Origin: Dryococelus australis
Lineage: Eukaryota > Arthropoda > Insecta > Phasmatodea > Phasmatidae
Assembly: GCA_029891345.1 (NCBI GenBank)
Contig: CM057002.1
Coordinates: 16,862,295 to 16,926,294 of the forward strand
Direction: 5' to 3'
Length of the DNA stretch: 64,000 nucleotides
Shown here: positions 10,299-20,577 of the stretch, one piece after another
Position numbering within the stretch: position 1 is the first letter of the stretch
Layout of the letters: each line of letters begins with the position of its first letter
Translations under genes and position numbers: made by a program
Notes under the pieces: model-generated
The model's database searches: none
Told to the model about the DNA's origin: nothing
What the model saw: the letters and a program-made list of their open reading frames with translations, nothing else

Positions 10299-10676
10299 TT
10301 GCCTTTCAACCAAAGACACAGGCGAAAACGTAGGGAGCGACACGCAGTGCTCCTTGCCACCAGACAGTTGAGTGCACTTCCTCAACCTACACCGGAAAGG
10401 CAGGCGGAATGGGACCGCGCCGCCCAACTCAGGCACGAATCAGTATCAACTGCTCTGGTTGTGGTATTATTCGTATCTCCGTGTATACGCATTCACCCAT
10501 TGTGCCATCCCGTGGTAAGGGGATTGTTGACTGACACGGAAGTTAGATTCGGCTGGGACAACATCCACTTGTGGACCAACGAATCTCACCTGCGGAATTG
10601 CAGTTTCGGTGTGGGCCAAGTTCGCTACGTCTGGACAAAACCCACCACAACCAAGGCACCCAAGAAGCAGGAGTAA
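10299..10676 (+). CDS. LTR-encoded ORF-A, longest intact copy (125 aa)
   Basis: ATG to stop, entirely within the U5 part of the LTR, with 120 bp left to the LTR end. Residues 1-25 are very basic (MPFNQRHRRKRRERHAVLL). A middle segment has ERQAEWDRAAQL. The C-terminal half has HPLCHPVVRGLLTDTEVRFGWDN and LWTNE, ending in the basic tail TKAPKKQE. Other LTR copies keep the same start position and the same motif order (5835-6110, 14558, 26025, 40476-40826, 61244-61537), although nucleotide identity is low. I recognise no family. It would be the first ORF on an element transcript starting at the LTR TATA box. It could be an accessory nucleic-acid-binding protein; this is inference. Confidence 0.55.
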   Translation: MPFNQRHRRKRRERHAVLLATRQLSALPQPTPERQAEWDRAAQLRHESVSTALVVVLFVSPCIRIHPLCHPVVRGLLTDTEVRFGWDNIHLWTNESHLRNCSFGVGQVRYVWTKPTTTKAPKKQE

Positions 10677-10796
10677 ATAAGTACTAACCAACGGCCCTCG
10701 CCTCTTGCCGTCTATCTAAACTAAACCACATCACTTTTGGTCTAGCGGACAAAATCCTCGACAATCATGCCTGTCAGTCTAACCAGGCACACGTCA

Positions 10797-11570
10797 AGTG
10801 CATAAAATATTTTAATTTTCTTTTTGTCTCAGATTAATGAAACTGAGTAACATATTTTTAATTTCCATTTTGTTAAACAGAAAGTCATATTCACACAAAG
10901 GTAACAAACATCCTGTGCTGCCTCCAGCAGGGAGGGAACTGACCTGGGAGGTGTTCAGCAAAGGATGCCCGACAGAGAGCATGCAAGAATTGACGCTGGT
11001 GGGTCAGCGAAGAGAAGCAGTGGTCTAGAGCAGCGTTGGCCAGCCGCACTGCTGTCAGAGCGATCCATGAGCTGTCGTGGATAAATGTTCCTTCTGCACC
11101 CTCTGGCTCCCCTGCAGAGTTCTGTTCAACATCCACGTGCCGGTAATACATGAATAACTAATTATTCCTGAATGTATGAATGAAATAATTAATGAACTAT
11201 CGAATGAATGAATAAAACTGTGTGCTTGATTATATTTAGTTATAGGTTTCGTGGTAATTATTCATTAATGATAATGCACCATTTGGAAACACAGTTTGCT
11301 CCAACATTACTAATCATTGAATATAGATTCTCAAGTAAAAAGAATATTTAAGTACAACAATATATACTTTCATTCACATGCCAAAATTTTTTTTAAGAGA
11401 CCAAAGAGGACCACCCGAGTATATTTTAACTGAAGCCTCACCGGGGCACTAATTGGCTCTGTGGTGTATGAGGAAGATGAGGAATAAAACCTCACAGTGA
11501 AGATCAACCTATGAGAAGAGGGTTGTAGATAAAAGTAAATCTTAACACTGTCTGAGGTCAAGCACAAGCC
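10797..11570. other. Intronic spacer with GAATGA-type simple repeat
   Basis: No coding or transposon signal that I can identify. A short AT-rich simple repeat built on TGAATGAA occupies about 11150-11215. Confidence 0.4.
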
Positions 11571-12260
11571 CTTACTTAACAAGCACGGGCTAAGATGGGG
11601 TTCTTCACGTTGGGTAAATTTAATGATTTAGTGGCTTGGGGTCGTACTTCTTGGGCTGGATACTGGGGATTTAAAGCCCTACGACTAATTTAATTTTCAA
11701 AGTCCTACTATAGAAAGACCTAGTTTTAACACAAAACAGACTTCAACATTCACAACATCAGTGTCACGAGGAGCAAATAAGGAACTCTATAAATGCTTAG
11801 GAAAACTCCCATATAGAGGAAAGATCCCATGGGTTTGAGGACGAGTACAAAATCAGGTGTCACATTTACAATTCTTTTCTGAACCGTTACCTTTTGGAAG
11901 CACTCCTCCTTGCCAGCTGGTTCGTTGAGGTGGTCGGCAGCGAAACAATGGCAGATGCTGGTTCCGGTGGAGTGGTGACTGCTGCGGAGTTCCTGGGGTA
12001 AGGTAGGAGGGATTACCAAGAAACGGTTTTTTAACCACTGGTTGTTAAGACTTAGGAGAGCATCTCCATACTGCACAATTACTTGGTGTTCAAGATGTGA
12101 ACTGCCTGGTACTTTTGTAGGTAGCAAAAATAAAGGAGTGTTGTTCTCTGCCTCTGAAGGAGGTAATTTTGCTTCTTCTCATTCTATTTATATTACTATT
12201 AATTTTAATTTCTATTTATTTCTATCTTCCCTAGAATACGGCATCAGCACAATAAAAATG
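11570..12260 (-). mobile_element. LTR-B fragment, minus orientation
   Basis: Similar to 57960-58310 over several blocks: GTACAAAATCAGG at 11846 against GAACAAAATCTGG, and GCAGATGCTGGTTCCGGTGGA against GCAGCCGGTGCTGGCTGCGGTGA. It contains the LTR-B ORF. Its right side is close to the start of the LTR-A insertion at 12268. The left limit is uncertain. Confidence 0.5.
11750..12127 (-). CDS. LTR-B ORF (ORF-B), copy 1 (125 aa)
   Basis: Open frame whose C-terminal half reads KRIVNVTPDFVLVLKPMGSF followed by LYMG. The copies at 52810-53058 (KVLLAVPDFMLCQKATRP, LLYT) and 57957-58307 (RIILTSPDFVPVRKPNRP, RLCTG) share the motif PDF[VM]xxxKxxxPxLyT at the same place in the LTR. The rest is diverged. 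No known domain. It is distinct from ORF-A. Shared placement in LTRs suggests that it belongs to the retroelement, not the host. Confidence 0.4.
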   Translation of the reverse strand: MLPTKVPGSSHLEHQVIVQYGDALLSLNNQWLKNRFLVIPPTLPQELRSSHHSTGTSICHCFAADHLNEPAGKEECFQKVTVQKRIVNVTPDFVLVLKPMGSFLYMGVFLSIYRVPYLLLVTLML

Positions 12261-12267
12261 AAAAGGT

Positions 12268-13390
12268 TGACGTGTGCCTGTTAAGACTAACTGATGCGTA
12301 TGACGAGGTTTGTCCGCTAGATCAAAAGTGGGGTGGTTTAAAATGGTTCTATGGTGCGAGGAGAGGGGTGTTAGTTATTGTTTCCTTATTACTTTAGTTT
12401 GGGTGCTGCGGTTGAAGAGGGTTTCATCCAATAGCAGTGAGCTTGGTCTACTCCGAAGTGGCGATTCTAGTCGTAGGCTTCACGGCTTCAGAAGTTGGGG
12501 TTTCCTCAGTCAGGCCTCTGTCCGGTTTTACAACCCTCTTACTATCGGGTGGCACGAAGGGTGAATACGAATGCATGGTGGGAAGACGATTACAGTTACC
12601 AAATCAGGCGCTACTGCTTGTCGTCTAAGTTGGGCCACGCGGTCCCATTCCATTTGCTGTCCTGCGTAGGATGACATAATACTATCCACAGTTAGATAGT
12701 AGCGTGAGCCAGGTATTGTTATCTACACCTCCTGCCACTCCTCACCTTGTAAGACGTAGGGCACACCGGTCTGACAGTCTACACAGTGCACTTAAACAGG
12801 AACGGTAATTAAAGTGTAGCCCAATAGTGACTTGCCGGCACGAGCTCGATAGGAGTACCCACTGCATGCATGCGGGCTGATCAGGAACATGGAGCCATGT
12901 GGGCCACCAAGCCTCTACTGGTTGTGTATTCACACGGGGTTGGGCGGCAACCCCCAGGCTAAGGTCACCTCAGAACTAACTTAGTGCTCAAAGTGAAAGA
13001 TAACCTAAGCTTGTAGCCCGTCCCTGCACGAAGGTGTTTCTAGTGGTTGGGGCATTGCTGTTTCTCCCCACCAGCACTGACTTAGTGCTCGGGGGTTGGG
13101 AAGAAACAAGTAGCCGTCTAATGTGGATGTCAGTACTCTGAGTTCCTGTTGGCAGTGCACATCATATTCTGTTCCCGACCGTCACACAGACAAGTAACCT
13201 GTAAATGAAAAGAGAAGGGTAGTGAACAATGGGTGTTTATTGGAGATGCAATAAACACATGACCTTGTGCTACCTCTTATCAGACCATGGAGAGCTGAGG
13301 TAACTGCGGTTCCAGGTGTAGGGGATCTGTTTCTAGTAAAATGGGGAGTAACTGGTTCTAGGCAAAAGCAAATGTATTTAAAGTTAAAAT
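12268..13390 (-). mobile_element. Solo LTR-A (minus), first segment
   Basis: Starts TGACGTGTGCCTG at 12268 directly after AGGT, and the other end of the same LTR is at 15587, directly before AGGT. This is a perfect 4-bp target duplication. The LTR is split by a nested LTR at 13391-15033. This part holds the U5 end, a broken ORF-A, the hairpin 13312-13330, and the polyadenylation palindrome 13236-13255. Confidence 0.85.
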
Positions 13391-15033
13391 TGACGAGCCG
13401 CTTCTACACCTATTATAATACGACTCTGACTCATCGCCTAGAAGTACTGCTTACATCTCTACAGATGTGAGCAATACGTTGCCTACCCCTACAGGCAACA
13501 GGAACTTCTGCGTTTTTCCTTCTCACCTGGAAGGCAAGAATACCGGCAGGCACGCCGCTCTCCCTCACCTCACTCGACGCCTACAAGCTGGCCAGACCTC
13601 GAGCACAGCCGAGCAAACCCGATGACGCACGAAGATAGAACCTATGACGAGATAATTCTCACGCCACCCAGGACCGGAGGATGTCACGCGTTCCCTGCAC
13701 CCCGCGCCGGCAGCCTACAAGTTACCACTACATATGTCCGGCCGCAGCCGAGCTCTGGAGTCATTCTTTCGCATCTTTTGCATCACCCACAGCACTCTTA
13801 GTGCTCGGGAGTTCTAGAGAAGTTCGAAGCCTACAAGTACACCTTTGCTGCAACCAAATACATACATCAACCTGGCGACATACAAACACGAACTTTCTTC
13901 TTTTAACTTCATTTGTGTCCTCTAGACACCTTTAACTAGTAGTTTACTGTAACACTTATTTTCGTCTAGAATTATTTATTTATTTATTTAGAACCAGGTC
14001 ACCTACACCTGGAACCACGCAGTTACCTTCAGCTATCCTCGACTTGGTAGGAGATAGCACAAGTCACGTGTCTACTGAACATTAAATAAACATACGTTGC
14101 TGTCTACTTTGCTACTTTTATTTCAAGGGTATATATCTGTATTCACAGTTGGAGGAAGATTATGCTGTGCACTACCAACGGAATTCGGGGAAGTCATTAA
14201 ACCGACCTAAGACATACACATTAGACGGCTACCGGTTTCTTCCCATCAAACACACAGCACTATTAGCATCCGTGGGGAAGAAACAGTAACGCCCCAACCA
14301 CTAGTAACACCTTCACACCAGGAGACACAACACACTCGGGTTGCTTCGCACCACTCGCACTATTAATGCACGGTGATGGTCACCTGCAGTGCTGCCATGT
14401 ATTCTGGGTGGACGCTAAACAAGAACAGGCTTGGCGTGACTCCGGCTCAACGTCCCTGATCAGTCTGCCTACGGTGGGGGATTAGAGGGGACTCTTATCG
14501 AGCCGGCCGACAAGTCACTATTGGGGTGTACTGCGTGATTTATAGAACTGTTACCCCATGCCTAACGAGAGAAGGAGTGGTAGGAGACGCAGAGAGCCAC
14601 ACCTGGCTCACCCTGCTGCATGGCCAAGGATAATATCACACTATTCCTACGCAGGATAGACTGGCGGAACGGGTCTGTGCCACCGAACTCAGATGTCAAG
14701 CAGTTGCGCCTGCACCGGTAATATTGAGTTTCCACCATGTGTCCATATCAGCTACACATATCACCTTGTTGTCTACGGCTTCTTAACCAGAGTGAAAGTT
14801 CACCTAGGTTGGGACAACTTCGTCTTCTGGACGAAAGAAGTATGTCATTGGAACATTCGTGCAGGCATTCACCGTGCTTAAGACTAAACTTACCTCAACT
14901 ACCTAACTAGAGATGAGAGTGTATCAGAACTAGCCAACACTCCTGGCCTCATCCCCGCTACCTAAGTCGCTTTTGGTCTAGCGAGTAAAATCTGTAACTA
15001 CCGTGTCCAGTCAGTCTAATCGAACACGCATCA
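13391..15033 (+). mobile_element. Nested solo LTR-A (plus), 1643 bp
   Basis: Starts TGACGAGCCGC at 13391 and ends ACGCATCA at 15033, inserted inside the minus-oriented LTR 12268-15587. Removing it joins the two host-LTR halves in register with intact copies at 26700 and 62230. Flanks AAAT and AACT suggest an imperfect 4-bp duplication. It has the hairpin 13994-14012 with perfect pairing. ORF-A starts with ATG at 14558 (MPNERRSGRRRRE) and soon hits a stop, then a frameshift. Confidence 0.8.
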
Positions 15034-15587
15034 AACTGGCTAAGAAACGGGTGTTATTGAGGAGACAAAGTGAAGTTAAATACATGTGTACGTGTTCAAT
15101 GGATACATAAACGTGGTGAGTAGCCACTGGGGGCGTACTCGAAGCTTCCCAAGTTCCTGGAGGTTCCAGCACTCAATTAGTGATCTGAGATGTCACGAGA
15201 GAGTTTGCAAAGAATGAACTGCTCGAGCCCAGTAGCGTCCGGTCTTATAGAGGTGAAGCTTGTAGGCTGCCAGCGCGGGCTGCGGGGAGAGAGAGCATCC
15301 TAACTGGTCAGTGTTTCTGCTTCATGCCTTGTCGGCGGCGCTCGGATTTGCCCAGTGGTAGGCAGCTTGTGGGCTCTCAGTGCATGGTGGGGGGGGGGGG
15401 GGGGGGGGGCTATGCTTGTCAGGTTGTGTAACCTTCAGGTGAAGAGAATCCGCTCATAGGTTCCTGTTACAGTAGGTGGTCAAGAATTCATGTAGAAAAT
15501 CCTCTCCACTTATGTAATAGTGGAAGGAGGAGCAATTGGTGATGAGTCGTAATAGTTTTTATTTAGTATGTTGAGTGGCACGCGTCA
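15034..15587 (-). mobile_element. Solo LTR-A (minus), second segment with 21-G tract
   Basis: U3 part of the LTR that began at 12268, ending GGCACGCGTCA at 15587 and followed by AGGT. It contains an uninterrupted run of 21 G at 15389-15409, in the same place as the C tract at 9192 in the plus copy and G-rich tracts at about 27095 and 62630. Confidence 0.8.
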
Positions 15588-16080
15588 AGGTATAAGATAA
15601 AGCCGGTTATTTAAAGCGACTTCTAGACACACTGGCTTTTCAATGTAATCTCTCACTCTGTTGCTCCGGTCCAGCCATTACCCAGCAAAGGATGGTACCT
15701 TCTGCCTTTGCCCAGCAGTGAAACAAGAGCTTAGGATATTGCATGTTGTTTTATGCAGAAATACCTAGGTGTGGTATCCACAGTGGGTCAAGTGGCTAAA
15801 ATAACTCGTCCTCCAATCTTGCCACTACCCACCAGTGGTAGAGTAGAAAAAACTATTTAGTCTCTTGATTCAACAAGTGGAGGAGTTTCTAGGGAGCTTT
15901 GGGTGATCCTGAAGATCTACTGACTGACAGAACTCTGTTTGCTTCTTACGGTGTATGTATCTACCTTTGTGGCTTAATACGCGAGTAGCCGGCTTGATCT
16001 TAGTACTAGAGCAATACAAACTCTTAAAAATACCTTAAGGGTCTAAAACGGGTTTCAAAGCTATGATTAAGAATGTACAG
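15588..16080. other. Intronic spacer
   Basis: No open frame, repeat or element end that I can support. Confidence 0.4.
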
Positions 16081-16800
16081 GTAATTTAGGTTTGATAATA
16101 AAAATATGTTTATTAAATAGGTATTTGAAACACATGGTTCCATAGTATCCTATAATTATTAGAAAATAAATCAATTAAATTTAACGGAATTTAATTTGAC
16201 GTGAAAATGCTAGGTGAAGACCACCTGGATAAATGATTTTACGTTATGCGGTGTACAAGTTACCGGTGAAAAAAAAAAATTAATTAGCGAATTAATGAAA
16301 TCCTATTTGAATATCAAGGATTGTTGTGAAGTAACCCAAGTTGAGCAAGAAGGGGATCCTCACAAGAAGGGCGAAGATGACGGCTTGGCTAGAGCCCTAG
16401 AGATCGTCCAGAGGGACATTGTTGACGTGACCTGTTACCTTAGGGTAGTATACCAGGAAAGGAAGGGAGTGTGGTGCGAGAGCGACATCGGCAGGACCCT
16501 CTGATTGGCATCGGCGGCCCTCAAGAATTGCTGGAGCTGAGGTTGGAGGTGGCTGAAGAGGTGCAAGACCCTCTGGAAGGCAGTGGTCCTTCAGAGCTGC
16601 TGAAGACATTGATGGAATGTGGTTGTTTGTGGTCACTAGTGCAGAAAGGAGGGTCTAGTGGCTGATGCGCCCTTGCAGATACATAGTTTCCTGTCTTAGT
16701 AAGGAGGAAGGGTTAGCACAGCACTTGCCCTTGTCTGACACCTCTGGCCATCACAGCGGTGAAGGTGCAGCAGACTGCCATAAGACCTGCCCTGCTAGCC
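16080..16800 (-). mobile_element. LTR-B-like fragment (minus)
   Basis: The block GAGGTGCAAGACCCTCTGGA at 16559, continuing to GAGCTGCTGA, resembles GAGGTGGAAGACCCTCTGGA at 59013, with GAGCTGCTGG beyond it in the LTR-B copy. A reverse polyadenylation signal (TTTATTAAAT at 16110) sits at the expected distance. Ends are not defined. The 96-codon plus-strand frame at 16214-16504 is antisense to this LTR and is not called. Confidence 0.4.
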
Positions 16801-18962
16801 CATTTATATTAGATTTCAGAGCTTGTAGGACCTCAGACGGGTGAGACGGTAGCTATCCTCGCTTAGCATAGGTTGGAAATTCCAAGTTTCCGAAGGGGTG
16901 CATTTTTCTTATCGCATTTGTCTGAGGCATTTAGACACCAGCACTAGTGTTGCCTTTAATAACTTTATTGTGTGCTCTGATCAAGCTGCATTCTCTGTGT
17001 AGGCTCGTTACCCTTCCAGTTTCCACCCCTGTACCCCTACCACTATCACTCTCCTCCAGTTGCGTCACAGCCTTTTGTAAGTCTATATAAGTCCCAGAAT
17101 GCTTATTTTGATTCCTTCTTCTATTCTTAGTGTGCTCATATTGCTTTCACTATGAGCTGAGTGCTCATTGTTTTCATTTTCGCCAACGAACATCTTTCGA
17201 TCATGGAGCGCTACACGTGGGTATGTTTAAATACACGCAAGTTATCGCCTGGGCCCTGAATGGGGAAGTTTTCCTCGGCTGATTGCTTCTAAATTTATGG
17301 TAAGTCGTGGTGCGGGTGTGCTTAAAAGTCATGAATTGGTCAGAATAGTGTGGCATAATGTTTGTGTATCACGTCAGGGTTAGTTATTCTAAATTCAGTT
17401 TCCTTGCCCATTCCAAATTTAATGTTTAGGTTTAAACTTAACTTATCCGTGACCGCTACGAGTTCGTTGTAAATAGTTTGTGTAACTCGTGTGGCGTCAC
17501 TTGCCACGTGTCACGATTTTCCTTCAGCGCAATGTGGAAATTTTCTTGGATTTGGAGAACTCACAGTTAGATTCTGGTCTCAATTCTAAATTTCTTTAAT
17601 GTTTTTACTACGGGTGAGGCTCTACATGACTAGACCAGCTGCCCTCGTCTATGTGCTTAAATAGAGGTGCGCTGCAGAGGAAATTTCTGCTTGATAATAA
17701 TGTTGAATGGGGAGAGATTAGGCTAGAATATCGCCTCCCACCTATGCCTTTTCCTGGTCACCAAACATAAAGAGTTTGTGTGCCTTAAAATTATGTTATG
17801 CAAGTTGTAAAAGGAATTTTTTTTAAACGCTGGTACAGGCCCTAGGAAACACGAAGGTATGAGAGGCTTGCAAATCATTTGATATTTGGTCACGGAATTA
17901 AACGTGGTAACTACTGGTCACTAAAATTTGGGCAATACATGCTGTTAGTAAATGTTGTGCATGAATATTATTTGGTACTTAATATTGTATGTAAAGAGCC
18001 TATTAAATTATTGGGCAGGGCATGATAAATGATGTGATGTTATAGATTTGGCCACTTGTTTGATTGGTAATTCAGAAATGCAATCTAGAAGAAATTAGCG
18101 AAACTTGGTGAGCTTCCATTGACTTCCAATTAAATCGCCCCCTCCCCCCTCCAGTGTTTCGACAAAGAACCATTCTTGGAGGGTAGAAAGTAGAATTTTT
18201 GATTGGGCGATATAGGTCAGGCACATTGGACTATAGACTGATCTGTTTCTGGTGTAGCATCTGCTCTGTGCATTAACGGTTCCTGATTGTAGTGTGGTGA
18301 GCTTTTATCTCTGTCCACTCAGCAAAGGAGGCGTCTGGTTATGTCCACCACCTGGTGGTGTATCTCTGTCGCTCTCTGTTTGGCACGTTCCTTCTCTCCT
18401 TCGCTTCTCCCATGTTACCCTACGTCAGCTGACTGCTGGGGTCTGTTGCTCTCTCTGCAGGGGGAAACACTGGGTTTGAAAAGGAAATAGCGAGATCACT
18501 GCTTGTGAAATTTAAGTTGTGTGTTTTAAACTTCCGTGTGAGGTTCTGCAGGTCTTCTTTAGTTTGCGCCGTGCCAGTTCACAATATTTGCAGGACGCAT
18601 GGTTACTTACAGTTATTTAAATTGACAATAACTTTCGTTGGAAAGAAAAGTTTGAAAGTGACAAGCTGACATGATGGCAAAATGACCCACTTGTACAAAA
18701 GGACAGAAGAAAAAGTTAACTAAATTTGTTTACCATTAACTCAGGCAAATACGGTGCAGATGTTGCGGGAGTCTTTCAATGGCGTGGCTTAGCATGAGGA
18801 GAGTGTAGCTGAGGCAGAGGCTCTGAAGGTATCGCCAATGGCACATCAGATTCTGATGATGAATATTTCCGCATCAGTTTAGTACAAAGTTACCAAAATG
18901 TAGTGTATGTAACCATGAAAGTAGTAAACACATAACTCAAACCCAAGCAGACACACACTCAC
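16801..18962. other. Intron downstream of the last spatacsin exon in view
   Basis: Mostly unremarkable AT-rich intron. A TATATAAG at about 17082 follows pyrimidine-rich sequence and could mark another old LTR on the plus strand, but no second landmark supports this. No exon of the spatacsin C-terminal region was found here or further left. Confidence 0.35.
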
Positions 18963-19088
18963 CTGGGTGGTGTTACGAAGGTTCATGCAAGCAGCTGTGA
19001 AGAGCTTGAGGCTGATGATGCTGTCTTCAAATGTCCGCAACGCCACGCAGTCATGGAGGAAGGTCAAGAATGGACACAAGGGACTATC
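18963..19088 (-). CDS. SPG11: Spatacsin (SPG11) exon i, most 3' exon in window
   Basis: It encodes DSPLCPFLTFLHDC...LKLFTAACMNLRNTTQ, which fits the spatacsin stretch DSPLLLVMEMYELCMFF. The donor is CAG|GTGAGT (18957-18962), phase 0. The acceptor CCAG at 19089-19092 gives phase 0, matching the preceding exon. However, the frame stays open to about 19130, and NFQ just upstream also resembles the family (FFK), so the exon could start earlier. Spatacsin is a large scaffold-like protein that acts with spastizin and AP-5 in lysosome reformation; that is family knowledge. Later exons, including the C-terminal domain, lie beyond the window. Confidence 0.75.
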
Positions 19089-19866
19089 CTGGAAGTTATC
19101 AAGCACATCACAACAGCTTGCACACACTCTTTAACAGACAGGGGCAATTTGGGAGCAAGGAATGCCAACAGGTAAGCACAATTTATTCCCCACCAGGTTG
19201 TACGGTTAGTAGGCATGACAACACTTCAAAATACTTTACTGCGGAAAATAGTTATATATTTATCAAACTTTTAAAAACAATGTAATGGCTTACTTAAAAA
19301 TTATTAACGTCATTTTAAAAAGTAACCATGTTTAAAAAAATTACTTGTACTACACATTTTAAAATAACGATTAAATGGGCCATCATAGACATAAATTAAT
19401 CATGCGCTACAAAAAAATTACAGAAACGTTACAATTTTGTCATGATCTGTGTGGTTCACAACAGCTATTTAGTTCGAATAAGGTGTGCCAATGGTATCAA
19501 GCGATGACCGGGGATCAAACCCAGGCCAGTGGCAGCAAGAAATATGTGCTGTGTATGCAGACACCTTCCTGCTTGTCCCTCATCAGCCCTTATGTGTGAA
19601 TATGTAAGACGAAGCAGATGGAGGTGAAAGCAGACAGCATGCAGGAATGTACAAGAATGTCAATGGGTGGACAGTGAACTTCACCCAAGCTGCACTCAGG
19701 TGGTTCGCCCAATTAACAAAATCATCTGGCATGATTTCCATGTAAGAAAATTCTGAAGTGAGACCACCAGGAACCAAACCCAGTTCGCCTCGGCGGGAAG
19801 CGAACACTGCAGCAACTTTTTCCTTTTTCCAATTTATAAAATTGAGCCTCTGCTCATAACACTCAC

Positions 19867-20031
19867 CGGCAGAAATAAGCTCCAGGCACGTGCCAGCGTG
19901 GTGATGTGTCCTGCACACACAGCCTCCTCGGCCAGCTGGGCAGCACTGCTGGGAGACCAGGCAGCTGGGTAATAGCACTGGCCGACAGACACACTCACCC
20001 ACATGCACAGGCAGGCCACAAGTGCAGAAGG
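19867..20031 (-). CDS. SPG11: Spatacsin (SPG11) exon h
   Basis: A 55-codon exon, phase 0 at both ends. The acceptor is a pyrimidine-rich CTCTGCTGCAG and the donor CCG|GTGAGT. It encodes PSALVACLCMWVSVSVGQ and continues to ARAWSLFLP, matching the spatacsin segment SAISCLCVWIITSV and a Trp-containing segment (VIWRTLL). The intron upstream of it (20032-37327) is 17.3 kb long and holds the LINE, the GAT array and an 8 kb gypsy element. Confidence 0.8.
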
Positions 20032-20265
20032 CTGCAGCAGAGAACAACACATATGTCAAGGCTCCCCACCTTTGGATGCCACTATGGCTCACTGACCTAT
20101 TTCACGGTTCACATTTAATTTCATTTGCCACATTGTATTCATAATTTTCTTATTGATGCAAGACTTCAAAAGTAAAATATATGTAACATGCCATTACAGT
20201 TCTTTAGCTATTTAAATTACTTGCAGTACAATATAGATAGGAAGTACGATAACTAAAGACTTGAA

Positions 20266-20577
20266 ATGTCATTACGAGGTATTGCAGTAGCGAAGGAAGC
20301 GTTCAATAGGAAGAGGAGATTTCTATGCGGAAAACTAGATAAAGCACTGAGGAAAAGACTTGGCACGTGTTCAAAATGGAGTGTGGCACTCTATGTGACA
20401 GAGACGTGGACACTGAGACGTGAGGACGAAAAAAGGCTAAAAGCGTAATAGCTTGTGGAAATGAGAAGCTACAAGTTGATAGATAACATCAAGGGAAACA
20501 GAAAGTATATGGACCTGAAGAGGTTGGCAGAAGACAGGAGAGCATGGAAAGATACCAAGTGAAAACCTGCCTCTGGG
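20266..20577 (+). pseudogene. LINE reverse-transcriptase 3' fragment
   Basis: It encodes RGIAVAKEAFNRKRRFLCGK, then LDKALRKRLG, VALYVTETWTLRREDEKRL, a stop, and KRLAEDRRAWKD. This is the well-known C-terminal part of insect non-LTR endonuclease/reverse transcriptase polyproteins (AKEAFNRKRxLLxGK... ETWTLRxEDExRLEA). Only the last about 100 codons are present, which is typical 5' truncation. The GAT array begins directly after the last coding bases, as expected if the array grew from the LINE's 3' simple-repeat tail. Confidence 0.8.

Larger units (their letters stand above)
9029..10796 (+). mobile_element. Complete gypsy 3' LTR (LTR-A), 1768 bp
   Basis: It follows a polypurine tract and starts T(C/G)ACGTGTGCCGC (the first G is mutated to C here). 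It ends GGCACACGTCA at 10796, giving an 11-bp inverted terminal repeat with TG...CA termini. Internal landmarks are a poly-C tract about 9192, TATATAAG at 9368-9375, a 19-nt hairpin at 9650-9668, TTTATTGAGGCTTCAATAAA at 9725-9744 (polyadenylation signal), a second large hairpin about 9928-9985, and ORF-A at 10299-10676. The length is unusual for gypsy LTRs. The termini were fixed by comparing five copies and by the solo LTR with a 4-bp duplication. Confidence 0.85.

Noticed and set aside
9029..10796. Interpretation of the 1.7 kb repeats as DNA transposons with TGACGYGTGCC inverted ends
   Set aside because: They adjoin a polypurine tract and gypsy 3' UTR in three copies, have TATA and AATAAA in LTR order, and solo copies show 4-bp duplications.
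17080..17090. TATATAAG as a host promoter
   Set aside because: No coding frame or conserved downstream element follows; it could equally be an old LTR.
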